Shown: in pieces, positions 52,390 to 61,280 of the stretch
How positions within the stretch are numbered: position 1 is the first letter of the stretch
Layout: each line of letters opens with the position of its first letter
Source: an uncultured Eggerthella sp.
GTDB lineage: Bacteria; Actinomycetota; Coriobacteriia; Coriobacteriales; Eggerthellaceae
Assembly (NCBI GenBank): GCA_900542265.1
Contig: UQML01000004.1
Coordinates: forward strand, 1-64,000
Direction of reading: 5' to 3'
Length of the DNA: 64,000 nucleotides
Notes under the pieces: generated by a model
Database searches by the model: none
Told to the model about the DNA's origin: nothing
What the model saw: the letters and a program-made list of their open reading frames with translations, nothing else
Position numbers and translations under genes: made by a program

Positions 52390-52935
52390 ATGACTGATCC
52401 CCAAAACCATACCACTCAAAATAAATCCACCCCATCGCCCCAAAAAACACCCGGCGCTGAAGAAGGCAGCAATACTGCACGCAGAAAACGTACGTATGCC
52501 TGCTTTTTTAGTTGGGTCGCTGTCGTGGCTGTTGCCGTGTTCATTTTTTACATGTCAGCAAAAACCGCCCAAACACTTGACAACAATTCAGGAATTATCT
52601 CGCTTATCAAACAAGCACTGGCCGCCTGCGCAGCCCAGCTCTTTGGTCATGATGTCGACATCTCCCCCATCGGCCATTTTTGCGAGTTTTTTCTTTTGGG
52701 CGCTGCCCTCTGTAATGCTTTGCGTTTTAGCATATCACCCCGGATGTCATTTATTGTTGCATCCGTACTTGCAAGCGCCTATGGCGTAAGCGATGAACTT
52801 CATCAGATCTTTGTACCCACCCGCTCGTGCGATCCTCTCGATTGGGTAGTAGACACCGTTGCTGCTCTGTTAGGAGCACTCCTCATACGCAACATTATGC
52901 AAGCCATACGCAAACGGCGCGCGCATCGCGGATAA
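52390..52935 (+). CDS. VanZ-like family membrane protein
   Basis: About 181 residues. A polar Pro/Ser-rich N-terminus, one TM helix (WVAVVAVAVFIFYMSAK), then the VanZ core: GHFCEFFLLGAALCNALRF, YGVSDELHQIFVPTRSCDPLDWVVDTVAALLG. VanZ proteins relate to glycopeptide tolerance but are mostly uncharacterised. The start is uncertain because no ribosome site is visible before ATG 52390. Its N-terminal PSPQ is encoded across the iterated word CCCATCGCC. Confidence 0.85.
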   Translation: MTDPQNHTTQNKSTPSPQKTPGAEEGSNTARRKRTYACFFSWVAVVAVAVFIFYMSAKTAQTLDNNSGIISLIKQALAACAAQLFGHDVDISPIGHFCEFFLLGAALCNALRFSISPRMSFIVASVLASAYGVSDELHQIFVPTRSCDPLDWVVDTVAALLGALLIRNIMQAIRKRRAHRG

Positions 52936-53064
52936 CGAAGTTATTGTTTTTATGAAGCCTGACTATACTTTCTTGCTCAACCCTTTTATGATGGATGAAC
53001 TCGAATTACCGCCTTTTTGAGGGGAAACGCGGCAGTATTTCAGTCATACAAGGAGGGGCTCGCT

Positions 53065-56031
53065 ATGGCTACAAAACCCGACAATGGAACACTTCCTATC
53101 ATTACTAAACCCTACGGAGGCGTAGAGGTAGAAGAACGCAAGAAAACAATGTCGCGCGGCTTATCGGCCGAAGAAATTGACAAGCGCAATGCTATTCCGA
53201 CTACCAATCCTGTTGGGGAGCCTTTACGCATACTTGCAGAAGAGCGCTATTCAGAAAACGATACTGTTGTCCACTACAAGCCACAACATCCCAATGATCC
53301 CGGTCCTGCCGCATCGCGCCCTGAGGTTGAGGGACTTGTCAAAGAGGCACAAAAAATTACGGATCGCATTGGCGTGAAAGTCACTAAAAATGATCCTGAT
53401 TATTGGGGACTTGCTTCGGTTATAACCGAAGATGAGGTAGCTGTTACGCGCGTTATGAAGGTACGCGTACCGCAAACGTTTGCCCAGCTCAAAGAAGCAA
53501 CACATCTTGACGATGGGGTTTTGCAAGACTTGTTAGATAGTTTGAGTGTCAAAGGCATCATCGAATATAACTGGGAAAATCTTGACGGCAAAAATCCGCA
53601 CCACGAAAAACGCTACGTTCTTCCCATGTTTGTTCCTGGTTCCGCGGAGTTTACCGTTATGAATCAAGAGCAGCTCGAAGAGCATCCTGAAATTGCCACC
53701 TTCTTTGAGCGCATGGCATATTTACCCCTTACAAAAGTGACCAAAATGGTGCCTCCCGGAGGAGCCGGTATTGGCATGCATGTTATTCCAGTCGAACAAG
53801 CAATCACGTTTGAAAACGAAGCGGCTGATGTTGAGCGCATTTCGCACTGGCTTAAAAAATATGATCGCTTTTCTGTTGGCGCTTGCTCGTGCCGTCAAGC
53901 GGAGCGCGTACGAGGAGGCAATGCAGGTAGTGATCCTCAAAACTGGTGTATTGGCTTAGGGGATATGGCTGACTACTGTGTCGAGACGGGAAAAGGTCAT
54001 TTTGCTACCTATGATGAAGTGCTCGACATTCTCATTCTGGCCGAGAAAAATGGTTATGTGCACCAGATTACAAATATCGATGGACAAGACAAAATCTTTG
54101 CTATTTGTAACTGCGATGTAAACGTCTGTTATGCGCTGCGCACCTCGCAACTTTTTAATACGCCCAACATGAGTCGCTCTGCTTATGTGGCTCACGTTGA
54201 TCCCACCCACTGTGTAGCGTGTGCCGGATGCGTTGAGGTATGTCCTGCTGGTGCTGTTCAACTCGGGCAAAAGTTCACGACACCCGAAGGCTCCATCGCC
54301 TACCCCAAGCAACCACTCCCAACCTTGTCATGGAGCGAGGCCGATTGGGATCCCAACTACAAAAACAATAACCGCATCGAAACCCATGAAACAGGCACGG
54401 CACCTTGCAAGACCGCTTGTCCTGCACATGTTCCGGTGCAGGCCTATTTGCGCAAAGCGGCTGAAGGGGATTATCGTGCGGCGCTTGAGCTCATCAAGAA
54501 GGAAAATCCTTTTCCCGCAGTTTGTGGGCGCATCTGCAATCGTCGCTGTGAGACAGCTTGCACGCGCGGCACCATTGATGAGGCAGTAGCTATTGATGAG
54601 GTAAAGCGCTTCATTGCGGAAAAGGATTTGGAAGCAGAGCATCGCTTTGTGCCCGAGGTGGTTCCGCCTTCAACGCGCGGTGCCTTCCCCGAAAAGATTG
54701 CCATTATTGGCGCTGGTCCTGCTGGCCTTACCTGCGCCTATTATCTAGCAACCCTCGGTTATGCTCCCACGGTATTTGAGCGCGCCGAAAAACCCGGCGG
54801 CATGATGACCTATGGCATTCCTTCGTTTAAACTCTCGCAAGAAATTGTCGATGCTGAGATTGATATCCTGCGTGAACTGGGCGTAACCTTCAAATGCGGA
54901 GTCGATGTCGGCCGTGACGTCACCCTTAATGAGTTGCGCAACCAAGGATTTGATGCTTTCTACCTTGCCATTGGCGCACAAAAAGGTCGCATGGCAGGCA
55001 TTCCAGGTGAAGATCTAGGCGATGTGGTTTCTGCGCTCGACTTCTTACGCGACGCGCTCAGTAATCCTGCCGCCAACCTTTCCGGCGACGTCGTTGTCAT
55101 TGGCGGTGGCAATGTTGCTATTGATGCGGCGCGCGTCGCACGGCGTCAAGGCGCTGAGAGCGTCACTATGATTTGCCTTGAAAGTCCTGATGAGATGCCA
55201 GCATCTGAAGAAGAAATTACCGAAGCACGCGCTGAAGATATTACCTTTGAGTACGGCTGGGGACCTGCGCGCATTGAAGCAGATGCAGCAGGCAACGTGA
55301 ACGCTATTACCTTCCGCAAATGCACGCGCGTCTTTGATGAGAACAGGGTGTTTAACCCGCTTTACGACGATGAGCAAACACAAACCATCCCCTGTACTAA
55401 GGTTATCATGGCCATAGGTCAAGCAATTGACTGGGGTGATCTACTTGCAGAGAGCTCCGTCGAACTCAGTCGCGGAAATCGCGCCTGCGCTGACCCCGTT
55501 ACGTACCAAACAGCAGAGTCTGACATCTTTGTGGGCGGTGATGCCTATACCGGTCCGCAGTTTGTTATTGATGCTATTGCCGCAGGTCATGAGGCCGCTA
55601 TAAGCCTCCATCGCTTTGTACAAAAAGGAAGTTCCCTCACCACCGGGCGCAACGCACGTCATTATGTTGAGCTTAATAAATCCAATATCGTTTTCCCTGA
55701 AGGCTATGATCATGCAGGCAGACAACAAGTCGGGTGCATACCTCCTGCAAGCTTGCGTCATAACTGGGATGATCCTACACATACATTGAGTGAAGATCAG
55801 ATTAAAACCGAATGTGCCCGTTGTCTTTCCTGTGGTGCGAGCATCGTTGATGAAAACAAATGTATTGGATGCGGATTATGTACGACACGCTGTGAGTTTG
55901 ACGCTATCCACTTACACCGTGATCATCCTGAATGCTCCACTATGGTTCCGAGCGAAGACAAGATCAAAAAGATTCTTCCTAATGCAGGCAAGATGCTGAT
56001 CAAAAAGATTCTTCACCAAGAGCAAAGCTAG
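53065..56031 (+). CDS. Large Fe-S/FAD NAD(P)H oxidoreductase with N-terminal winged-helix-like region
   Basis: 988 residues from ATG 53065 (AAGGAGGGG upstream). Order: a winged-helix-like region (about 130-200), a Cys-rich segment (GACSCRQ about 269, ICNCDVNVC), a ferredoxin cluster CVACAGCVEVC (about 385), a Fer4_20 domain CKTACP...CGRICNRRCETAC (about 450-490), and a GltD-type FAD/NAD(P)H reductase (GAGPAGLTCAY about 546; VVIGGGNVAIDAAR about 676). It ends with two more Cys clusters (CARCLSCG, CIGCGLCTTRC about 920-945). It probably moves electrons between NAD(P)H and an unknown partner. hypA follows ten bases later. Confidence 0.88.
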   Translation: MATKPDNGTLPIITKPYGGVEVEERKKTMSRGLSAEEIDKRNAIPTTNPVGEPLRILAEERYSENDTVVHYKPQHPNDPGPAASRPEVEGLVKEAQKITDRIGVKVTKNDPDYWGLASVITEDEVAVTRVMKVRVPQTFAQLKEATHLDDGVLQDLLDSLSVKGIIEYNWENLDGKNPHHEKRYVLPMFVPGSAEFTVMNQEQLEEHPEIATFFERMAYLPLTKVTKMVPPGGAGIGMHVIPVEQAITFENEAADVERISHWLKKYDRFSVGACSCRQAERVRGGNAGSDPQNWCIGLGDMADYCVETGKGHFATYDEVLDILILAEKNGYVHQITNIDGQDKIFAICNCDVNVCYALRTSQLFNTPNMSRSAYVAHVDPTHCVACAGCVEVCPAGAVQLGQKFTTPEGSIAYPKQPLPTLSWSEADWDPNYKNNNRIETHETGTAPCKTACPAHVPVQAYLRKAAEGDYRAALELIKKENPFPAVCGRICNRRCETACTRGTIDEAVAIDEVKRFIAEKDLEAEHRFVPEVVPPSTRGAFPEKIAIIGAGPAGLTCAYYLATLGYAPTVFERAEKPGGMMTYGIPSFKLSQEIVDAEIDILRELGVTFKCGVDVGRDVTLNELRNQGFDAFYLAIGAQKGRMAGIPGEDLGDVVSALDFLRDALSNPAANLSGDVVVIGGGNVAIDAARVARRQGAESVTMICLESPDEMPASEEEITEARAEDITFEYGWGPARIEADAAGNVNAITFRKCTRVFDENRVFNPLYDDEQTQTIPCTKVIMAIGQAIDWGDLLAESSVELSRGNRACADPVTYQTAESDIFVGGDAYTGPQFVIDAIAAGHEAAISLHRFVQKGSSLTTGRNARHYVELNKSNIVFPEGYDHAGRQQVGCIPPASLRHNWDDPTHTLSEDQIKTECARCLSCGASIVDENKCIGCGLCTTRCEFDAIHLHRDHPECSTMVPSEDKIKKILPNAGKMLIKKILHQEQS

Positions 56032-56041
56032 GAAACACCTT

Positions 56042-56386
56042 ATGCATGAACTTGGCATAGTCTTTGCACTCATTGACACCCTTGAAGATACCGCTGCTGA
56101 GCACAACCTGACCTCTATCCAGAAAGTGACCGTTGATTTGGGTGAGGTGTCTGGTGTGGTAACTGCGTTTTTCACGGATGCATGGGAGTGGGCTTCAGAT
56201 AAACATGATCTTTTGCGGGGAGCGGAATTAGAGATTTTCACGATCCCTGCTGTTACGATTTGCAATGATTGCGGACGCACCTACCCCACGGTCGAACATG
56301 GGCGTATCTGCCCCTATTGCAAAAGCCCCCACACAGAACTTCTGCGAGGAAACGAGCTTGAAGTTCGCTCAATTGAGGCTGAATAA
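56042..56386 (+). CDS. hypA: Hydrogenase/urease nickel metallochaperone HypA
   Basis: 114 residues. The N-terminal nickel-binding MHE is intact, and the zinc site has CNDC and CPYC 12 residues apart. It delivers Ni2+ to [NiFe]-hydrogenase maturation or urease. It follows the large oxidoreductase by ten bases, so cotranscription is likely, but no hydrogenase, hypB-F or urease gene is in the window. Its partners must lie elsewhere, or it serves another nickel enzyme. Confidence 0.93.
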   Translation: MHELGIVFALIDTLEDTAAEHNLTSIQKVTVDLGEVSGVVTAFFTDAWEWASDKHDLLRGAELEIFTIPAVTICNDCGRTYPTVEHGRICPYCKSPHTELLRGNELEVRSIEAE

Positions 56387-56400
56387 AATCAAGAATAAGA

Positions 56401-56442
56401 ATGACCACCTGTCGGGATAAACCAGATAAAACAGGCGGTCAT
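56401..56442 (+). terminator. Hairpin after hypA
   Basis: ATGACCACCTGT (56401-56412) pairs with ACAGGCGGTCAT (56431-56442) at 11 of 12 positions across an 18-nt loop. It starts 15 bases past the hypA stop but lacks a T-run, so termination efficiency is doubtful. Confidence 0.55.
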
Positions 56443-56808
56443 CTTAAAGAAAGTAGAAATACAAGAGGGGTATTGTATTTCTTAAAGCCACAACCTGTTA
56501 CGCGTTCAGATTGTGTGACTTATTGTATTTTCCCACGTCATCGCCAATTTTTCCAATGTTTTGTCATATTTTCTATAGGTGTTTCCTATATATTGGAACG
56601 ATTCATACGAACCCCCTGCGTAGAGCCCTAGTAGATAGCTTGTGAAGAATTGTCCTCGTCGAAAATTCTTCACGAGAAGTCCACTTATAACCTAGTTTGA
56701 CCCATCGGCATAATTACGCTACTTGCTTCCCATCGCCAAGATAAACGCTTGACTACAATCGAGACATCAACCTAAAACCCATTTACTTATCCTTAAGGAG
56801 GACAAATC
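56443..56808 (+). promoter_or_regulatory. SDR upstream region with an inverted repeat
   Basis: No gene is supported here. GTGAAGAATT (56642-56651) and AATTCTTCAC (56664-56673) form a perfect 10-bp inverted repeat with a 12-base spacer, about 136 bases before the SDR start. It could be an operator or a weak terminator. TTGACT near 56750 is a possible -35. One copy of CCCATCGCC (56729-56737) lies between them. AAGGAGG precedes the SDR start. Confidence 0.45.
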
Positions 56809-57609
56809 ATGGGATTTCTTGAAGGCAAAACGGCCATTATCACTGGTGGCGGGCGCGCTGTCTTAAAAGATGGTTCATGTGGATCAATCGGCTATGGCAT
56901 TGCAACGGCTTATGCTAAAGAAGGCGCAAATCTGGTAATCACTGGTCGTAATGTTCAGAAGCTTGAAGATGCCAAAGAAGAACTCGAGCGTTTGTATGGC
57001 ATTAAAGTTTTACCTGTACAGGCTGACGTAAGCGCAGGTAATGACAATAAGGCAACCGTACAAAAGGTGATTGACCAAGCAATCGCTGAGTTTGGTCGCA
57101 TTGATGTTTTAATCAACAACGCTCAGGCATCCGCTTCTGGCGTGTCTCTCGCTGAGCATACAACTGATCAGTTCGACTTGGCAATTTATTCTGGTCTTTA
57201 TGCTGCGTTCTACTACATGCAAGCATGCTACCCTTACCTGAAAGAAACCAAGGGAACTGTTATTAATTTTGCTTCTGGTGCTGGTCTTTTTGGCAATGTT
57301 GGCCAATGTTCTTACGCTGCAGCTAAAGAAGGCATCCGTGGCTTGAGCCGCGTTGCAGCAAACGAATGGGGCTCTGACGACATCAACGTAAACGTTGTAT
57401 GCCCTCTTGCTTGGACCGCACAGCTCGAAAACTTTGCTGAAGCATATCCTGATGCATTTGAAGCAAACGTTCATATGCCTCCTATGGGACATTATGGCAA
57501 CGTCGAAACCGAAATTGGTCGCCCTTGCGTCCAGCTTGCTTCTCCTGACTTCAAGTTCATGTCAGGCGAGACCATTACCCTTGAAGGCGGCATGGGCTTG
57601 CGTCCGTAA
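56809..57609 (+). CDS. Short-chain dehydrogenase/reductase with extended cofactor loop
   Basis: 266 residues. The N-terminus MGFLEGKTAIITGGG and later GSIGYGIATAYAKEGA resemble FabI-type divergent SDRs. Between them the loop carries an insertion (RAVLKDGSC) relative to TGxxxGxG. The active site is YAAAK (Y-x3-K) with Ser in NFASGAG, as in classical SDRs. It ends in LEGGMGLRP. The oxidised substrate is unknown. AAGGAGGAC gives a strong ribosome site, and it is followed by a strong terminator, so it is monocistronic. Confidence 0.88.
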   Translation: MGFLEGKTAIITGGGRAVLKDGSCGSIGYGIATAYAKEGANLVITGRNVQKLEDAKEELERLYGIKVLPVQADVSAGNDNKATVQKVIDQAIAEFGRIDVLINNAQASASGVSLAEHTTDQFDLAIYSGLYAAFYYMQACYPYLKETKGTVINFASGAGLFGNVGQCSYAAAKEGIRGLSRVAANEWGSDDINVNVVCPLAWTAQLENFAEAYPDAFEANVHMPPMGHYGNVETEIGRPCVQLASPDFKFMSGETITLEGGMGLRP

Positions 57610-57638
57610 GGATTAGCTCCTAAAGAGATTGCAACAAT

Positions 57639-57672
57639 TCCCCTTTGGTCATATGATCAGAGGGGATTTTTT
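57639..57672 (+). terminator. Terminator after the SDR gene
   Basis: Stem TCCCCT/AGGGGA with an inner stem TGGTCAT/ATGATCA (one G-U pair), followed by TTTTTT. It lies 29 bases past the SDR stop. Confidence 0.9.
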
Positions 57673-57954
57673 CGTTTTTGAAAGTTTTTTGACAAAACAG
57701 GGGCATTGTGTGAGGCCACCATTTATATGGCGACCCAGCTCAACCCCATCGCTTGCTTAAAAAGAAACAAAATCCTCACAGAAGGCGCTGGTTTTGTCAT
57801 AGTTTCTCTAATATTGTTTGACGCTTTGTAGCTACCTTCACGAGAACCCTCGCTATAAGTTCCATCTCGTCCAAAAGTGTTCAAAAAAGTGCCCACGAGT
57901 GAAGAGCATAGGGACTCGTAACACTCTGAGGGCGTGACTGCAAAGGACGGCATG
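57673..57954. other. Intergenic region without recognisable features
   Basis: Two short ORFs cross this stretch on opposite strands, but neither has a ribosome site, family match or codon pattern like the neighbours. A small hairpin (ACGAGT/ACTCGT near 57894-57918) and an imperfect copy of the iterated word (CCCATCGCT, 57744-57752) are the only patterns seen. Confidence 0.5.
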
Positions 57955-57997
57955 AAAAAGAGCCTCTACTGGAGACAAGGTCGACCGCAAAGGCTCT
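57955..57997 (-). terminator. Probable terminator after the phasin-like gene
   Basis: Stem AGAGCCT/AGGCTCT with a 25-nt loop is followed on the minus strand by TTTTTC, about 105 bases past the phasin stop. The loop is long, so confidence is moderate. Confidence 0.55.
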
Positions 57998-58101
57998 ACT
58001 CACACAAACGATGCACGACACCGCGGCGAATGCTCGTTTCGCAAATCTTTATGAGCACTATCAGCTCGGATGAAACGCTACTCGCAACGTTACCCAGAGC
58101 G

Positions 58102-58401
58102 CTACTTGGCTTCCTCTTGTGTGTTTACTTGAGCAACAACATCGGCAACTTTAGAAGCAAATTGATCACGCTCTTCAGGAGTCATCATCTTGATGTGCTC
58201 CTCAAGGGCAGAATCTTTTACCTGGTCAGCTGCATCGGTTACCTTTTTTGCAAGCTCGCCATTGATTTCCTTGCCCTGATCAACGGTCAACTGACCCTGG
58301 TCGATCATCTTATCAATAACTTCTTGAGCCTTGTCAGCGGTGATGGCCATTGCGCCAACACCTGCTAGAAAAATGTCTTTAAAAATATTTCCTGTTGCCA
58401 T
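58102..58401 (-). CDS. Phasin-like coiled-coil protein
   Basis: 99 residues. A hydrophobic N-terminal stretch (IFLAGVGAMAITADKAQEVIDKMIDQG) is followed by an amphipathic helical region, as in the PHA-granule regulator/phasin superfamily proteins annotated in many Gram-positives. No PHA synthase is in the window, so granule binding is unsupported here; a stress or membrane-associated role is as likely. GGGAG lies before the ATG. Monocistronic. Confidence 0.75.
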   Translation of the reverse strand: MATGNIFKDIFLAGVGAMAITADKAQEVIDKMIDQGQLTVDQGKEINGELAKKVTDAADQVKDSALEEHIKMMTPEERDQFASKVADVVAQVNTQEEAK

Positions 58402-58659
58402 TCTTATTCACTCCCTTGCATGCGCGCTTTACCTTCGCCGCCATGTGACGAAGTCTTTCTTATGCACGCTTCTATCCTTTTGACTACCTTAATAATACCT
58501 ATCTGCTCAGCGCAAACTACAACAGCGCAACTCTTAAACCGCTCTGTTACCTTGTCGCTATCAAGGGTTAACTTAACACCCTCATCGAGCCTGAATTAAC
58601 AGCTTGGCGGCATAGTATCCGTCACAAATCCCTTCACAAAATTAGGGATTGCGCAAAGC

Positions 58660-59013
58660 ACTTTATAGCGATAAAGTAAGTACACGTTCTTTTGAACACA
58701 CCGATAAACCGTTGAAGCGGAAGTAACGGTGATTGAGCGCTCACAGAGAGCCAGGGGTGCTGAGATCCTGGCAGTATGCAGATCATCAAATGGGCCGCTG
58801 AGGGCGTAGCCAAACGCAATCGTGTGCGCAAAACACAAGCGCAACCAAGATGGCGGAGTATCTACGACGTGCGGGATGAACGTTATCATCCAGGGATATG
58901 TTGGTATCCTGCTAAGCGCATTGCTTCTTGCAAGTGATGAATCAAGGTGGCACCGCGAGCTTTCAGCCCGTCCTTGAAATGACGCATTCGTCAAATCAAG
59001 GATGGGCTTTTTT
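58660..59013 (+). promoter_or_regulatory. T-box riboswitch (Trp-type) controlling trpEGDCF
   Basis: The conserved T-box element AAGGTGGCACCGCGAGC is at 58944-58960. AGAGAGCC (58745-58752) marks Stem I, and a candidate specifier TGG (58791-58793, Trp) is followed by GCCGCTGAG as in canonical T-boxes. The terminator pairs AGCCCGTCCTTGA (58965-58977) with TCAAGGATGGGCT (58996-59008), then T6. Uncharged tRNA-Trp should promote readthrough into trpE at 59109. The 5' boundary is approximate. Confidence 0.92.
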
Positions 59014-59108
59014 AATGCTTCTCTTTTTGGCGATGGGTCGCAAACACCCTATAACAACAACCCGGCTTACCCGGTAGAGGCCATAAGCACAAGAGAAAGC
59101 AGTGCACT

Positions 59109-60614
59109 ATGAACGCACCAACATCACATAACGAACTTGCAGTTAATCTCACAAAACAACAAGCAAAAGACATCCTCATTCAGGGCGCCTACGACATCGT
59201 GCCTCTTTCCTGTGAACTCTATGCAGATGCCTACACTCCTATTACTGTGTTGCGCATCTTGCAATCCGTTAGCAATCATTGTTATTTACTCGAATCCGTT
59301 GAAAACGCTCAAAAGTGGAGTCGCTACACCTTTTTAGGCTATGACCCTACCCTTGAAATCACCTGCACAAAAGGCGTCCTAGCACTCACGGAAAACGGTA
59401 TCACTGAAACTAGACAAACGTCTGATCCAAGTATCGAGATTCGCGAGGTTTTAAAAACACATAAATCTGTCCGTCTTCCGGGGCTTCCTCCCTTTACCGG
59501 TGGCCTTGTGGGGTACTTTTCTTATGATTATCTCGCGTATGCTGAGCCAAGTTTACGCCTTGACGCACCCGATGAAGAAGGCTTCAAAGACGTTGACTTA
59601 ATGCTTTTTGATAAACTCATCGCCTTTGATAATTTCCGCCAAAAGATCATCCTGATTGCAAACGTCTACGCCCAAGATTTCGACGCTAGCTATGAACGCG
59701 CCTTAGAGGAACTTGCAAACATGAAGGCCCTTTTAGAAACGGGCACACCGCACCCCATTGAGCCCGGCAAGATCACCTCAGAATTTAGAGCGCTTAAAAA
59801 CGAAGACACTTACTGCGCTATGGTTGAACGCGCCAAACATCACATTTTTGAGGGCGATATTTTCCAAGTGGTCCTCTCTAACCGCCTTGATGCAGACTTT
59901 GAAGGAAGCCTGCTTGATACCTACAGGGTGTTACGCACAACAAACCCATCGCCGTATATGTTTTATTTCTCAAGCGATGATATTGAACTTGCTGGTGCTT
60001 CCCCTGAAACACTCGTCAAGCTTGAAGGCACTACGCTTCATACATTTCCGCTTGCAGGAACCCGTCCGCGAGGCGCGACTGAGACAGAAGATAGCGCTAT
60101 CGAAACAGAACTCCTTGCAGATGAAAAGGAACTTGCTGAGCACAACATGTTAGTCGATCTGGGTCGCAATGACTTGGGACGCATCTCTGAGTTTGGCAGC
60201 GTGGAAGTAGAAAATTACCTCGAGATTGAGCGCTTTAGCCATGTGATGCATATTGGATCCACCGTACGCGGTGCCATCCGTCCTGACAAAGATGCACTTG
60301 ACGCTATTAAGGCGGTGCTTCCCGCGGGCACGTTATCTGGTGCGCCTAAGATTCGTGCCTGCCAAATCATTAACGATCTCGAACAGTCAGCTCGCGGCAT
60401 TTATGGTGGCGCAGTAGGCTATCTCGACTTCACGGGCAATCTCGATTTATGCATCGCTATCAGGCTCGTTTTTAAGAAAAACGGTAAGGTGTTTGTCCGT
60501 TCTGGTGCTGGCATCGTTGCTGATTCAGATCCAAAAAAGGAATATAACGAGTGTATTAACAAAGCAAAAGCAGTACGTGAGGCACTCGAGATTGCGCAAG
60601 GAGGTCTCCAATGA
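59109..60614 (+). CDS. trpE: Anthranilate synthase component I
   Basis: First committed step of tryptophan synthesis, chorismate to anthranilate using ammonia from TrpG. 501 residues, full length. The N-terminal tryptophan-feedback motif LLES (about residue 60) is present, and the chorismate-binding half carries FPLAGTRPRGAT and LPAGTLSGAPKIRA. It is the first gene after the T-box terminator. Its stop overlaps the trpG start by four bases (ATGA), so the two subunits are coupled. Confidence 0.98.
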   Translation: MNAPTSHNELAVNLTKQQAKDILIQGAYDIVPLSCELYADAYTPITVLRILQSVSNHCYLLESVENAQKWSRYTFLGYDPTLEITCTKGVLALTENGITETRQTSDPSIEIREVLKTHKSVRLPGLPPFTGGLVGYFSYDYLAYAEPSLRLDAPDEEGFKDVDLMLFDKLIAFDNFRQKIILIANVYAQDFDASYERALEELANMKALLETGTPHPIEPGKITSEFRALKNEDTYCAMVERAKHHIFEGDIFQVVLSNRLDADFEGSLLDTYRVLRTTNPSPYMFYFSSDDIELAGASPETLVKLEGTTLHTFPLAGTRPRGATETEDSAIETELLADEKELAEHNMLVDLGRNDLGRISEFGSVEVENYLEIERFSHVMHIGSTVRGAIRPDKDALDAIKAVLPAGTLSGAPKIRACQIINDLEQSARGIYGGAVGYLDFTGNLDLCIAIRLVFKKNGKVFVRSGAGIVADSDPKKEYNECINKAKAVREALEIAQGGLQ

Positions 60615-61177
60615 TCTTGCTTATTGATAATTACGACAGCTTTGTCTACAACCTCTACCAATACTTAGGCACGCTCGATCCTGACATTCGCGTGGTGCGC
60701 AATGATGCAATTACTGTCGATGAGGTAATCGCGGCCGCACCCAGTCATATCATTCTCTCCCCTGGTCCAGGCAAACCCTGTGATGCCGGCATCTGCCAAG
60801 AGCTTATTACCGCGCTTGCTGCCACAACGCCCATTCTTGGCGTATGCCTTGGACATCAAGCAATTTGCGAGGCGTTCGGCGGGCGCGTTAGTTACGCAAA
60901 AGAACTCATGCATGGCAAAACAAGTATGATCACCCTTGATTTAACTGATCCCCTTTTTGCAGAGCTACCCTCACAAATCCAAGTGGCGCGCTACCACTCT
61001 TTAGCCGCAGAAGCTGACACGCTTCCTAAAGAGATCGTAGTCAGTGCGCAAACAGACGACGGAGAAGTCATGGCTGTACGTCATTCCCACTATCCCCTCC
61101 ACGGTGTTCAATTCCATCCCGAATCCATCATGAGTCCTGATGGCATGCAGATACTCACTAACTTCTTGAAACTTTGA
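60611..61177 (+). CDS. trpG: Anthranilate synthase component II (glutamine amidotransferase)
   Basis: Class I glutaminase supplying ammonia to TrpE. 188 residues. DNYDSFVYNLYQY at the start, oxyanion LSPGPGKP, nucleophile Cys in GVCLGHQAI and the catalytic His/Glu in QFHPES. AGGAGG (ending eight bases before the ATG) lies inside the trpE end. A 103-bp gap with pyrimidine-rich degenerate repeats (CTTTAACC/CTTTAAAA units) follows before trpD. No fusion to trpD, unlike in enterics. Confidence 0.98.
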   Translation: MILLIDNYDSFVYNLYQYLGTLDPDIRVVRNDAITVDEVIAAAPSHIILSPGPGKPCDAGICQELITALAATTPILGVCLGHQAICEAFGGRVSYAKELMHGKTSMITLDLTDPLFAELPSQIQVARYHSLAAEADTLPKEIVVSAQTDDGEVMAVRHSHYPLHGVQFHPESIMSPDGMQILTNFLKL

Positions 61178-61280
61178 AGCGTACTTCAATTGCGAGCTTA
61201 ACCCCACGCTTAGCCTCGCGCTTTAACCCTGTACTTTAAAACTCCGCAATTCAACCTCGCATCCCTAGAAAGGAACTACC

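Noticed and set aside
56401..56631. 76-residue ORF after hypA
   Set aside because: Starts inside the hypA 3' hairpin and lacks a ribosome site and homology.
57934..58368. 144-residue plus-strand ORF
   Set aside because: Mostly antisense to the phasin-like gene; begins in the terminator hairpin and has no ribosome site.
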